From Craspedostauros australis (lineage: Eukaryota; Bacillariophyta; Bacillariophyceae; Mastogloiales; Achnanthaceae), in assembly GCA_026770025.1 (NCBI GenBank), contig JAMXDE010000066.1:1-64000 (forward strand): DNA of 64,000 bases. The letters are read 5' to 3'. Shown here one piece after another: positions 45,136-56,700 of this stretch (positions within the stretch are counted from its first letter, which is position 1; each line of letters starts with the position of its first letter). Under the pieces are notes generated by a model. The model worked only from the letters and a program-made list of their open reading frames with translations, did no database searches and was not told where the DNA came from. The position numbers and the translations under genes were made by a program.

Positions 45136-45916
45136 TGTTGGCAAGCCCCATTATTGGTACACTTGCCGTTGCTTGCGATGAAGATGGTGGTGGTGGTTGA
45201 TCTTGATTCTGTTTGCTATTTCATTACATAGAAACTGATACTCTTGGTGTTGACTCCAGTGCTCCTGGGTGTCCTGTCTGTTGATCCAAGCCAACTATGA
45301 GTCAGATGCAGACGTGCTCCCTCTCATGATGTTCATCATCGTCCCTGTACTTCTCTCTTACACTCGTTTGCGTAGCACTCCTACGAGATCCTACACATTC
45401 GATTCATGGTTCATCACCTTATCCTCCATGAGCATACTACCATGTGCACGTGTAGGCGCTGTCGTCTAATTCCGAACTCCTTCTTGACCTTTCAAGATCT
45501 CGATGACCAATCGTCATTGAATCTTCTTTGTTCTCTGCCGGATGTTGAGACAGCTGTTGATGTGGTGACACAATGACATTCTGTCAACGTCAGCTGCTAT
45601 CTTCCCTGCATTCTCTGATTCCTCATTCCGTCATCATATGGTGGTCAGATGGTCATGTTGTCATTTTGGGTTTAGTTGCAACCTCCATCGATCCTTGCTT
45701 AATGCCATGTCGGCTGGTGGACGTACAAAAATCCTGATCGTCTCAGGTTAGATTGTCCCAACGTCCCCGTGTGATTCTTGGGTGATTTGGTGTGTCCGAG
45801 TTTGTTTTGTTGTTCTCAAACACGAAACGTTCAGGACACGAATATTGTCGACGCTAGTTGGTCGAGTTGAGGAAAACCAATTGGATGGGCGATGCACATA
45901 CATATACATCTCGGCA
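45136..45916 (-). repeat. 3' LTR of A4 (about 781 bp)
   Basis: Plus-strand ends tgttggcaag and atacatctcggca. Shares with other family A LTRs the gctatttcattac, tatgagt, tcattttgggtttagtt and gatgcacatacata landmarks, but is clearly diverged between them. Confidence 0.8.
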
Positions 45917-45936
45917 CCCTTCCTGTGTGCATTCGG

Positions 45937-48900
45937 TCACTCGAATGTTCTCGATGTGTCAAGGTACGACTTCTCATGTTCGCGTTGTAAGTCGGCCTTG
46001 ATGTTCTTGGTGAATCCGTCGCTTGTGTTCTGCTCGGATTTGACGAAGATGATTTCGATGGTCTTGTTGATTACCATGTTCCTCACGTAATGATGGCGCA
46101 CGTCGATGTGCCGTGATCGTTGGGATGTTGATGGGTTCTTGGCTATGATGATTGCTCCGATGTTGTCCACACGGACCTTGATCGGCGTCTTCACTGGAAT
46201 GCCGACACTTTCGAGTGGCTGCATGACGAAGAAGATCTCCTTTGCCGCTTCGGAAAGGGCAACGTATTCTGCTTCGGATGAGCTGAGTGTGACGGCCTTC
46301 TGTGCCTTGGATCGCCAAAGGATTGGTACCTTGCACAGGTATAGGATGAACCCTCCTACGCTGATTCTCGTGTTCTTGTCTCCTGCGTATTCGCTATCGC
46401 AGAAGAGCTCCATGTCCCAGCCGTCGTCGTCTGGACGCGCTGGATGGATCTTCAATCCATAGTCCTTTGTATCAATCACATATTTGATGATCCGATACAT
46501 CTCCTTCATTGCGGCCTTGGTGGGCCCGATCAATACCTTGGAGAGTTCCCTCACAGGGTTCGCGATATCTGGTCGCGAGTGCTTGATGAGGAAGAGTAGC
46601 ATACCGACGCCTCGGCGGTATTCGGCATGTTCTTCCGGTCCAACTTTCTGTAGTCAGTTCTCTTTGGATGGTCGCATGATGGTTTGACCCGGGGTTCCCG
46701 GTGTCACATAGTGCTGCATCTTCTCAACCTTGGTTCCGAACTCTTCGATGAGATGTCGGATGAGATGTGGTTGACGCAATGTTGCTCTAGTCTTGTTGTG
46801 GTTCAACTCGATGTTGCAACTGAGGTAGTCTCCGAGTCCGTGCTCGATTGTCACCTTGAGCTTGCTGCCTTGGATGTCCTTCAGGAATGTCTCCAGTGCC
46901 TTGGAGTCTCCGCAGCAGAAGCAGTCGTCCACGTAAATGGCCACAATCATACTTCCTTTGTTCGTCTTTCTGTAGAACAGGCACGGGTCTGCTGCGCTCT
47001 GTTCGAAGTTGATGTTCTTGAGGGTCGACACCAACATCTTGAACCACTGCCTGGCGCTCTGCACAAGTCCGTAGATTGGCTCATGTAGGGTCAGGGCTTC
47101 GTCTGGTTGATGATCCATCCCATTGGGACAGTTCATGTAAATCTCCTCGTCGAGGTCTCCGTGTAGGAATGCTGTTACGACATCGACGAGTGCGCAGTCC
47201 ATCTTCTTGATCAGCATGATCACCATCATAACTCGGTAGGTCACGTCGTGGATGACGGGTGAGTAATGCTCTTGGAAGTCTACTCCTGCGACTTGTGAAT
47301 AGCCACATGCAACGAGCCGCGCTCGATGTGTGCCGTCACGTTTCAGCTTGAAGACCCATTTGCATTTGCAGCATCTGTGGCCGTGTGGAATGGCGTCTCG
47401 TTTGATCTTGCTGTACACCTTGCGTGTATCCATGGAGTCGAACTCCTTTTTGATGGCTGCTCGGTATCCCTTTCGATGGATGGGATCTGGATGATTGAAG
47501 GCTCCATCGAATGTCGTTGGTTCGATGTGCTTCTCTAGTTCCTTGTTCTCGTCCTGCATCGACAGTCCGATGTCGATCGCTGGTGTATCGGTGATGATTG
47601 CGTTCATTCCATATAGTCCTGGTGTGGTATGATGGGTAATTTCGATCTCTTCTTCTTCGTCCATGATTTTCTCGTCATCCGTAGTTTCGTTGTTGGATTC
47701 GTCGGTTATCTCGTCGCTGAGTTCATCACTGTCTTCGTTGGATGATGGATCGCTTTCATAACCTTCCTCCTTTCGACCTCGTTTGTTGAAGTCTGCGAGC
47801 TCACGCAGAGCTCTGGGAATATTCTTTCCTGTAGTTGACTTGGGATTAGCTTCTCCCTTCCTGCCTCGTGATTCGTGACGTCGGATCCTCTCCTTTCTAG
47901 CTATGTCACGTTTGCTTGGTTTGGTCGGTGGAGATCTCGATGATGTGTCATGCGCAGATCTCGCTGGTGTGTTCGGAGGAGTGACGCCTGTGTCATCGTC
48001 GGCTTCGTCGCCAGATGGTTGGATCTCGTCATCCTCATGATTGGATTCGCTCCGATCTTCCTCGTCGTCATGGATTAGTTGAGTCACTACTCCATCGTCC
48101 TCATTATCCTCATCGTCGCCATCCGATAGGATGTGATACTTGTTCGTGTCTGCAAAGGATACTCTCCTTGGTTCTGTCATTTGACGCGCTGCCGTCCTTG
48201 GCGTTGCTCCCTTCCGTCCGATGGCCTTGAAGCCGTCTGCGTCCGTGGTGTCTGCATCGTTGACTGTGTTTGGTGCTGGTGCCCAGCCACGGAACAGTCC
48301 GTATGATTGATTGAGCCATTTAATGTCGTGAGAACAGACCAGTGACTTGGTTGATGGTCTGTACATGTTGTAGACCCCTGATGCATGTTGGTGTGCATAT
48401 CCGATGAACACCATCTCTTCTCCTCTATTCTTGAGTTTAGCGGTGATCCCGCCGTAGGTAGTCTTCACAACACCCACCTCTCCGAAAGTGCGGAGTGCAT
48501 CCGCATATGGTGGATCACTATCGAAGAATTGGCGGTGTGGTGACTTCTTCTGATTCTTTGCCACGGTGACGTTGGCAATGGCGGTGGCAGTGCTCGCAGC
48601 TGCTGCCCACAGGCCATGTCTATACTCTTCGTTGAGTTGTGATCCGTTGAGCATGGAGCAAATCTTTGTGTAGAGATACGCGAACTTGCGTTCCACTCTA
48701 CCGTTTTGTTGCGGCGTGTTGGATTCCGTGAACTCGAATTTCACGTTGAGTCCTGCATCGATGAGAATATCCTGCGTGGATTTGTTCTCTCCGCTGTTGT
48801 CACCTCGGACGATGATTTGTTGGTCACCTGTCGGTGATTTGATCGTTTGCACGAATCGTTTGATGTATCCTGGTTGGTCACTTTTGTTCTTCAGAAAGAA

Positions 48901-49780
48901 GCTCCAGCAGTAGTCTGGGCAGTTGTCCACAATCAGAGTCCAGTAGCGTTTATCTCCGAAGCTTATGTGTTTAGTGTAACCAATGTCAATGAAAAGGCGT
49001 TCGCAGCGGCAAGTCGCTCTTGGGATTGTTGTCTTCGGGATGTTCTTCACTCTTGCGTTCGCGACCGCGCAGTCGCGGCATACTGGCATCTCGCCGATGA
49101 TCTTCCATCCGTATTGAGCGGCTGTCCGCTTCATTGTCTCAAGTGGCGCGTGGCCGAGCATTCGGTGCAATTCCACCGCGCTCAACTCTTTGGATGGGCT
49201 CTTGACGATGGCTGTGGAAGTCTTGTCGTCCTCAGTTGGCATGATGGGATGCATCTGCACTCCCGTGATGAATCCGTTGGAGGTGCGAAAGATCCGATCG
49301 AAGATGATCTTCTTCCCAGCTCTGTTGATGATGTCCATCAGAATGCTGTCGCTACCAAGCTGGTAACCGTTGTACAGAGCCTTGTTCATAGAGAAAAGGT
49401 TCACCGTCATCTTGGGTGTGTACTTCACATCATCAAGCCAGATGGTGTAGCCAGTGTTGTCTCGTTGCTTGATCTGCAGTTTGATGGAGCCGATCTTGGG
49501 AGAGTCCAGTTTTGTGCTGTCTCCCACTTGGACGAATGACTTGATGTGCCGCATGAAGAAGAGGGCGGCATCTGAATTGACGATGTGACACGAAGCTCCG
49601 CTGTCGGCAAGCCAGGTGTCCTTGTTGACCTTGTCCTTCTATTTGGTGCTCAGTTCGTGGAGCTGTTCCATGGCAGCCGCTGCTATGTCGTCTTTGTAGT
49701 CGTTGTTGTTGGGATCGTTGTTCCCATCGCCCATTCCGTGGTAGGTCACGCCGTCGTAGTACGGTTCTGCGGGCACAGCT
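45937..49780 (-). CDS. pol coding region of copia A4 (fossil)
   Basis: In element sense: protease DSGASCH at the start, integrase HHCC (HRMLGH...CRDC), integrase core with NTPQQNGRVERKF, acidic Ser/Asp/Glu linker, reverse transcriptase with YVDDC and LHGDLDEEIYMNCPNGMDHQ, RNase H with LSSSEAEYVALSEA. The whole closely follows A1. It has several breaks and is a fossil. The RNase H end matches the fragment A2. Confidence 0.85.
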
Positions 49781-49791
49781 GGGGTCGTGCT

Positions 49792-50569
49792 TGTTGGAAA
49801 TCCGGGGTTATAGTAGTAGACTAATCTGTTATCAGTCTGTACCGTTTTAGAACTGTGAGCACAACATGCTCATCTCCTTTCGATTCCAATTTCACAACAA
49901 GCATGATCTGCAGCAGCCACCCGAGGTTACACCCTTTAGCTTGGCTCCTTTCGTCTGCATCTTCATCTTGCTTTCATCGTGGTTCATCGCTTGCTTAGCT
50001 GAGGATTGGAGAGTACCTACATTCGTCAAGTTCATACTCGTAGACCTGTAGGTACCTCTCTTTCAGTCTCCTGTCACCTCACTGGTCCCACTTCATTTCA
50101 GTTCCTCCCTCCAGTCATCTTGATGGTTGCCTTTGGATGTTTGGAACTTATCGTCGTCTGGATCGTGGTCTTGGGTGAATAGGGATCGCCTCTGTTTCGC
50201 TTTCTCATATTAGGTTCTCAGGGACACGTCGACTTGCTCAGATATATTGGTTGTCGCGCTCATTCGATTCACTCAGGGCTGGTGTGTTGCCCTCGTCATA
50301 GATCTCTCGGTTCCCGACCGTTATCGGGACATGGCCGAGTAGGCCACTGGATGAGGGTGCTTGGATGTCGCATAAGACAGGTAAGGCCATTGGGCTGTCC
50401 GAGTGCAACTGGTCGATTGCTAGGTTGCGGTTTGTCTGGGAGATGCTATTGGGGGTTGCGGCAACCATGGGTATCTTTTCACATAATTCCATTCCGGTTC
50501 CAGTCAGTCCTCATGGGAGCTGCGGTAGAATACGGTATCTTTGCAAAGTCGTACCCCCGATTCCTGACA
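49792..50569 (-). mobile_element. solo or orphan LTR of a D-like family (about 778 bp)
   Basis: Plus-strand start tgttggaaatccgggg and end gattcctgaca are the reverse complements of the end and start of the element D LTR, and agtagtagactaatc and gaactgtgagc near the left also match. The middle is diverged. The flanks (gtgct left, gacaa right) show no target duplication, and the left flank is mid-gag of A4, so the arrangement came from recombination rather than simple insertion. Confidence 0.6.
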
Positions 50570-52044
50570 GACAACAGATCAGAACTCTTCAAGGTTGACC
50601 ACGAAGTCTTTGCACAGTCTGCTTCACAATTATACAATTGTAACAAAAATAGAACGTATAATAGACAATAACACTCCAACTCCACACTCGTCTCTGTTGT
50701 GATCCGTCCAGAGCAGGGCAGAGTCGAGGAGAGCCACCATTTCGTGGTTTGCTTGTGTGACCCATTGCACTTGATTAGTTCGATCACTTGCCGGCCTTGT
50801 TTTCTTGGGTCACGAGTGACAAACTTGTGCGACTTATTTATCCGTCATTCGATTTTAATATCCGTCATTCGATTTATTTATCCGTCACTCGATTTATTTA
50901 TCCGTCATTCGATTTATCTAGAATTCGAAACTGTTTGTCATCAATATAGACGGGACTCGATCAATTAGGCCAGCGGCATCAATGCCTCGTTTTGTTTCTC
51001 CGAAGTAGGACCAACATGATGTCTCACTAAGTTCTTCGAAAGGAGATTCGTTCTTCGCCAATCGTGGAATGTCAATTGCGGCCTTCTTGTGTCTGAGTGA
51101 CAAAATTGTTTTTGGATGTCAAAGTAGTCGTACTAGTCGAAATACGTTTCCGATGTTTTTTGCCGGGTGTCCCTGGCATCGTATTGCCCCAAACACGATC
51201 AACCACGGATGACAGGCAGACGATTGAAGCGTGCCAACAATTCTTGACATTACCGAAAACAACGAACTGTTGATGTTGATGTCACACAGAACAACTACTC
51301 AACGACTATGGCAATACGTGTCCTCGTTCTGCGGAAGAGATCATTGTTGTACTTGTGTAGAACTACGTGCATTGATGGAGGTGTCAGCCAATGTGTCATA
51401 GTCGTACGCATACATGACCAGTAAAGCAATGCATGGGTGAAACAAGCAGCCACGCGAAACGCCACATGCCGAAAAGGATGAACGAAGGCGACCATGGCAA
51501 GAGTTGGGACAGACTTGGTCCGGGATCGACCCGGGACTCAATCGTCCATGTTGCGTACACGGTACCCGGTATCCGAACCCGATACTGCAATGAAAGGCTA
51601 CCGCGCGCACGATGTGTAGTTGAACCACAATCCATGCCCTGCTCACCCTCCAGCGCATGTAACCGCGCCACCTGTCCAGCTAACCATCTTGCAAAGCCTG
51701 CAGGCATATTGAACCATATCCATACCCTTGAATCAAGTACTGCTCTACGGATGGAGCTACTGAACAGCTGGGCGTGTGCAGAACCATCACGACATATCGC
51801 TGTACAACACGAACGGCTAAAGCACGACAGCATGAACCCTGCCCTTTTACTCGATCGCCCTGTCAACAGTAAGCTTAACACATAAAACAAGCAATCAGAA
51901 ACAATCTTCACAGCTTACTTCCGAGTCTACTACAGTTACATCATCATCTGATACAGCTTTGTTCTCAACATCAAACGGTGTCAAAACCGGTTGAAGGACA
52001 GCCCATCCTCCTGATAACGTGCAAAAGACACGGAATACCAACTG
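50570..52044. other. spacer with short repeats, no gene recognised
   Basis: Contains the 20-bp tandem repeat at 50831-50920, and near 51478 the string gaaggcgaccatggcaagag, which also stands at the start codon of the SRR1-like gene (35060-35077). Frames at 51396-51911 on either strand look random. Two GGTTCGA-like strings (complement near 51520 and 51570) recall tRNA B boxes, but no tRNA fold was found. Confidence 0.45.
50831..50920. repeat. 20-bp tandem repeat, about 4.5 units
   Basis: Units of gatttatttatccgtcattc with single changes, in the A/T-rich spacer. Confidence 0.9.
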
Positions 52045-52278
52045 CAAGAGACGGAGATGGAGACGGAGATGATGCTGATTGTCAAAGTGCACAAGTAACT
52101 ACTGTAGACGTATTGGCCCGTTGTTGCGTGCCCTGGTCGGAGCTCTTGTTCTTTATTTGTGAGTTGTCCGAAGACAAACCCCCGACCAGTATTTGTGACT
52201 AATATGATTAGTAAAGAGGTAAGAAGGTACAGAGAAAGTTGTCACTGATGATGATGACGACGAATGGGAAGTGGTGAT
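52045..52278 (+). pseudogene. duplicate of SRR1-like promoter and first exon, left part
   Basis: From 52092 (acaagtaactactg) the sequence follows 34890-35067 closely, then gives GATGATGATGACGACGAATGG (DDDDDEWEVV), the same acidic opening as the SRR1-like gene. It is cut at 52278 by element D. The exon resumes after the element at 60273. Just left of it, gcaagagacggagatggagacgg repeats part of the start-codon region, so the duplicate is itself rearranged. No later SRR1 exons follow, so this is a 5' fragment only. Confidence 0.6.
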
Positions 52279-53696
52279 TGTCAGGAATCGGGTGTCATGA
52301 AACACGTGATTGCCGCACCTCCCAAGAGTGAGAAGACAAATGCCATGAAACACTATATTACCGCACCTCCCACTGTGACATTGTGAACACCAAAATGTGA
52401 GGTACATGACAGGGCGAATGGTATCCTGAGAAGGATGGTGAATGACAAGTGTGGATCGGATGATGATGACTGTTGATAGAACGATATAGAAAACGAGGGT
52501 AACTTACTGTACGCCGAAGGGTGATCAATCCGTGGTAGTGCAGTAGGTTGGTGAGTTTGTGTGTGAGTGTGTGTCTTAGTCTTAAAGCTGTAACGAATCC
52601 AAATGAGACTTTCAAAAGGATTGTGAGCATGTGATGAGCAGCATCCATTAGAGTTGGATCTGCATCATCTCTATTAGTAGTAACATAGCGGAGCGTTGAG
52701 TCTCCCACGTGCAATCATCGCGGTGCCGATGTTGCCATTCGAGAGAGGAGACATCAATTTCGTGATGGTCGGAGAGAGAGTTTGTTGTTCACTCTCTTCC
52801 GATCGATTTGGGGGACTTTGTTCATCCAACGGTTTGATCTGTTTGTCCATCCAGGACAGGTCATGTCACGCCCATAAGTGGCGTGGGATGGCACGATCGC
52901 TCAAACCCAAATTCAGCGGACACGCGACATCGTCTTAAGTAGAGCACGATTCGTGGGGAGAGACCCCGTGGGACCCCATCCCACCGACATCGAGTCACGC
53001 TTCAATCCCGCTCAAACATTCTGAGCAGTCGGGCATTTGACTAACTAGACTAAATCTTAACACGACTAATGTGAATACTAGTTTGAGCTAATAACTGTGA
53101 AGGGTAATGCGATCATCCAATACACAGTTGCATGTCACACGGGGCTGCAATGATGCACTCGTGACCACCATCAGGTACAAGCGAATACAGCCCTCATGTA
53201 ATGACGAACAAAGAACCGAGGAGTCGGAATATCCCATTACCACGAAGTACAAAAAGGACCGTGAGAGAACCCTCCGGTGATAATGGATGAAGCTGGTGAC
53301 GAACCAGCGAAATGCAAGTGGTAAGGGATGTCTGCCTCAACACGAGACATCGTGTGAGAAATCGTGAGAACAACGGTTCAACCGTGAGAACAGTTGTGTC
53401 TCTTGTGTTTTGTGAAAAACATGAAGATGACGATCCGACCGAGTGAATCGAATCGGTGATGCCTGTGAATCAACCATGTCTACGATGATGAATCTATCAG
53501 AGGAAAGACAGGGTGAATTCACGAGATGGGCAACCTTGCAAGATGAATGCATGGTAGATCAGCAGATGCAACCATGAGGATTGCAGCAGGAGATCGATCA
53601 TCAAGATGAAAGAGCAATGAAGAGCTCACAGTTCGAAAGAGTAGATTCTAATAACGATTAGTCTTCTACTACTAACACCACCCCGGATTTCCAACA
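52279..53696 (+). repeat. 5' LTR of element D, split by a solo LTR
   Basis: TGTCAGGAATC...GGATTTCCAACA. The two parts (52279-52473 and 53094-53696) match the right LTR; the ACTGT at the break is repeated on both sides of the insertion. Confidence 0.9.
52474..53093 (-). mobile_element. solo LTR of the B/C/G lineage, ACTGT target duplication
   Basis: In element sense TATTAGCTCAAACTAG...TTCTATCA, 620 bp. ACTGT occurs at 52469-52473 and 53094-53098. The right LTR of D lacks it, proving it is an insertion that post-dates D. Its 3' part (ggattgatcaccc...ggcg) matches the region just before the primer site of element G (61438-61460), pointing to family G. Youngest readable event in this block. Confidence 0.8.
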
Positions 53697-53708
53697 CGTT
53701 TCGAAACG
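53697..53708 (+). other. palindromic primer-site region of element D
   Basis: CGTTTCGAAACG, a perfect 12-bp palindrome directly after the LTR. A3 has CGTTTATAAACG in the same position, and A1 a 10-bp version. It does not begin with TGG, so it does not pair with a tRNA 3' end. Confidence 0.5.
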
Positions 53709-53768
53709 TTTAGATTGAAATCCTACGTTTCACCCCGCACCATCAAGCCATCATCCACCATCATCATC

Positions 53769-56700
53769 ATGAGTACCATCAACGCCAAAACCGACCGCCT
53801 CCCGGTGGTCTACTTCGACGGCAAGAAGGAGAACTGGAAGTTCTGGCTGGCCAAGTTCCTCTCTCGTGCTAACCGCAAGGGTTACAGAGACATGTTCTTG
53901 ATGGCCTACTCTGAGGTGGAAGTGAAAGCTCCTTCTGAGGTTACCGAAGGCCTGGTCCCAACCATCAAGACCGAGGCAGGTACCAAGCTCAAACCCGGCA
54001 CCAAAGCAAGCGGCAAGGCAAGCGCCAAGCCAAGCGCTGCGGACCTGGCCGAGTACAAGGAAGCGATGGCGAAGTACGCCTACGAAGAACTGACCTTGGC
54101 TATTAGCCATGATTCGAAGGAAGGCAAAGTTGCCTTCGAGGCGGTGTGGGGATGCAAGAGCATGCTGAACGGGGGAGGAGACCCTCGTGCAGCTTGGGTG
54201 GCTCTTGAGCGCATCTATGAGCAGCGCACTGCGCCTATGAAGGCAAAGTTGCTAGCGGAGCTCAACGGGATGCGGCTGAAGAAGGGAGAGAATCCGGATC
54301 TCTTCCTGACGGACATGGAGGTCCTTCGAAACCGACTGATCGACCTGAAGGTGATCGTCGATGTGGAGCAGTTCAACATGCTCGTCCTCAACACACTCGG
54401 CCGCGAGTACGAGATGGATGTGAAGTTGCTCGAACTCAAGTTCCTAGGAAAGGAACGAGAGATGACGGTGGGCGACATCCGCAAAGCCGTGAGCCTCACC
54501 TACGACCGCCACCATCTCAAACATGGTTATAAGCGCGCAGGCAACAACGGTAGCGAAGAGTTCGCACTGATTGGAGTTGGCCAGTTCAAGGGAAACTGTC
54601 GCAACTGTGGCGCCTACGGGCACAAGAAGGCAGACTGTCGTGCGCCAGCCAAGGGCGGCAACAACAACAAGAGGGGCGGCGGTGCCAAGAAACAAGGCCA
54701 CCACGCCAACGCCAAAGGCGGACTCAAGAAGGTACAGTTCGATGGCAAGTGCAACTACTGCGGAAAGGCTGGGCACAAGATCCTTCAGTGCTTTAAGCTG
54801 AAGGCAGCGATGAAAGACGCAGAAAGTGCCAATGTGGCAATGGATGGCGACGACGCGATGGATGATATGGCGCTCATCATCGCGGACGGAGACTTCGTCG
54901 AAATCAACGATCATAACGAGATCATGATCGATAGCGACGACGAGGACGACATCGTGGAGTTCATGGGAACATTCTCTCCGGCTGCAAGAGCTGAGTCGCC
55001 AACCAACGACAGCAAGGTCGATATCCTCGAGCTCATGGGCGAAGACCTGATTGAGTACGACGTCATCGACGAGATCATCGCGGACAATGAAGAGATTGCG
55101 ATGCCTGGAATGGACTTCGATGATGCGCCGACTACGCGTGGGAGAGGAACAACAGTGGCTCGCACTGGCAACCCCATCGATCGCTTCTTGCGTGAAGAGG
55201 TCGACCGCGCATGTGAGGGAAGCAGAATGGACGCATGGTGCCCACTCTGTCTCACTCGCGGAGCGATGTACTCATGGTGCACGGATTGCACCGAGTATAA
55301 TCCATTCAAGATCCGCACCCACTGGGGAGATGACACTTTCCCACCGAGCACTGAAGCCGAGATTGCTCGCCGTCGCGAGATCCTTAGTCGATTCGGATCA
55401 GTGGAGGACGCCGTGAGGGTGTCCCTATCCAACGCATTGGAGGCGAACGATGTGCGCTTCAATGTAGCGCTTCTATGCTACGACGTGAGAAAGGCGACCA
55501 TCGAAACAGGAGCACAGTGTATGGGCGCTCGTGAGCTCTACTACATGCTCACGCAGATCGGCATCAACGGAATGTTCGATATGTCATGCAAGCTCGTGAT
55601 GGTTAATGAGCTACTCGAAGAAAAGCAACTCCCACTCCTCCCAAATCACCTGATCGCAAGAATGAGCAAAATGTCAGCTCAGCGACTCATGTGGATGTAC
55701 AATTGGGAAGACACCGAAGTACGCGACGGAATAGAATGTCGCGAGTTGCCAAAGAAGGGACCCCGTGTGGGGAGTCCGCAGTACCGACTGGAGATGGCGG
55801 ACCACATCGCGATGGCTACTCGAGGCTATGACTTGGCCATGGTGGTCGGGGACCTCAAGGCGAGCAGCAGCAGCCGCAAGCTCATCGCGCCAGACCAGCA
55901 TGAAGCAAACACATGGTTGGGTGACACAGGTGCATCATGCCACCTCACGAATAACGATGAGGGCATGACTAATGTGCGCCTCTCTAATTTTTCGGTGAAG
56001 GTCGGAAGCGGTAAATTCTTGCGTGCCACCAAGGTCGGAGATTTACGCATGAAAGTGTTGCAGAAGGATGGCAAGAGCGCCATCATCATCCTGAAGGGAG
56101 TGAGGTACGTGCCGAAGCTTTGGGTGAATCTCCTCAGCATCGGTAAAGCACTCCAGAATGGGTTCGACATCAGTAACAAAGGTGTCATCATCGCATTGGA
56201 GAAGAATGGACAGCGCATCCGGTTTGACCGGATCATGGCAACGCACAGTGGCTTTGTGTTGGGTGTGAACATGGTTCCAGTCCCCAAAGACGAAGAGATG
56301 GCGAACATCGGATTCGACACAAAGAAGCCCATGGATGTGAATAAGTTGCATAAGATGCTAGGCCACGTTGACTCTTACACGATCTCCAGGACGGCGAGAC
56401 ACTATGGATGGAACGTCACAGGAACGCTCAATCCCTGCGAGGATTGCGCAATCGGGAAGGCAAGACAGAAAGGCCTGACCAAAACTCTTCAACCACGAGC
56501 GAAGCGAGTTGGCGAACGACTCTTCATGGATACCTCAAGTGTCCAAGCGACAAGCTTCGGTCACGGAAAGTACTGGCTGCTGGTCATCGATGACTACAGT
56601 GATCACTGCTGGAGCTACTTCGTGAAAGAGAAAGGCGAAGTCGGATCCAAGCTGATGTCGTTGTTGAAATGGCTCTTGGGCAATCAACAAGTGACAGTGA

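Larger units (their letters stand above)
45136..49791 (-). mobile_element. copia A4 (family A), 5' end missing
   Basis: Minus strand: 3' LTR at 45136-45916, RNase H, reverse transcriptase, integrase and protease end at about 45937-49790. The pol is highly similar to A1 (same motifs, different point changes). Gag and the 5' LTR are not present; the sequence is joined at 49791/49792 to an LTR of another family. The coding part has several breaks. The LTR is more diverged than those of A1 and A2. Confidence 0.88.

Noticed and set aside
51500-51640. tRNA-like B-box strings near 51520 and 51570
   Set aside because: No A box at suitable distance and no cloverleaf could be drawn; probably chance or a very decayed SINE.
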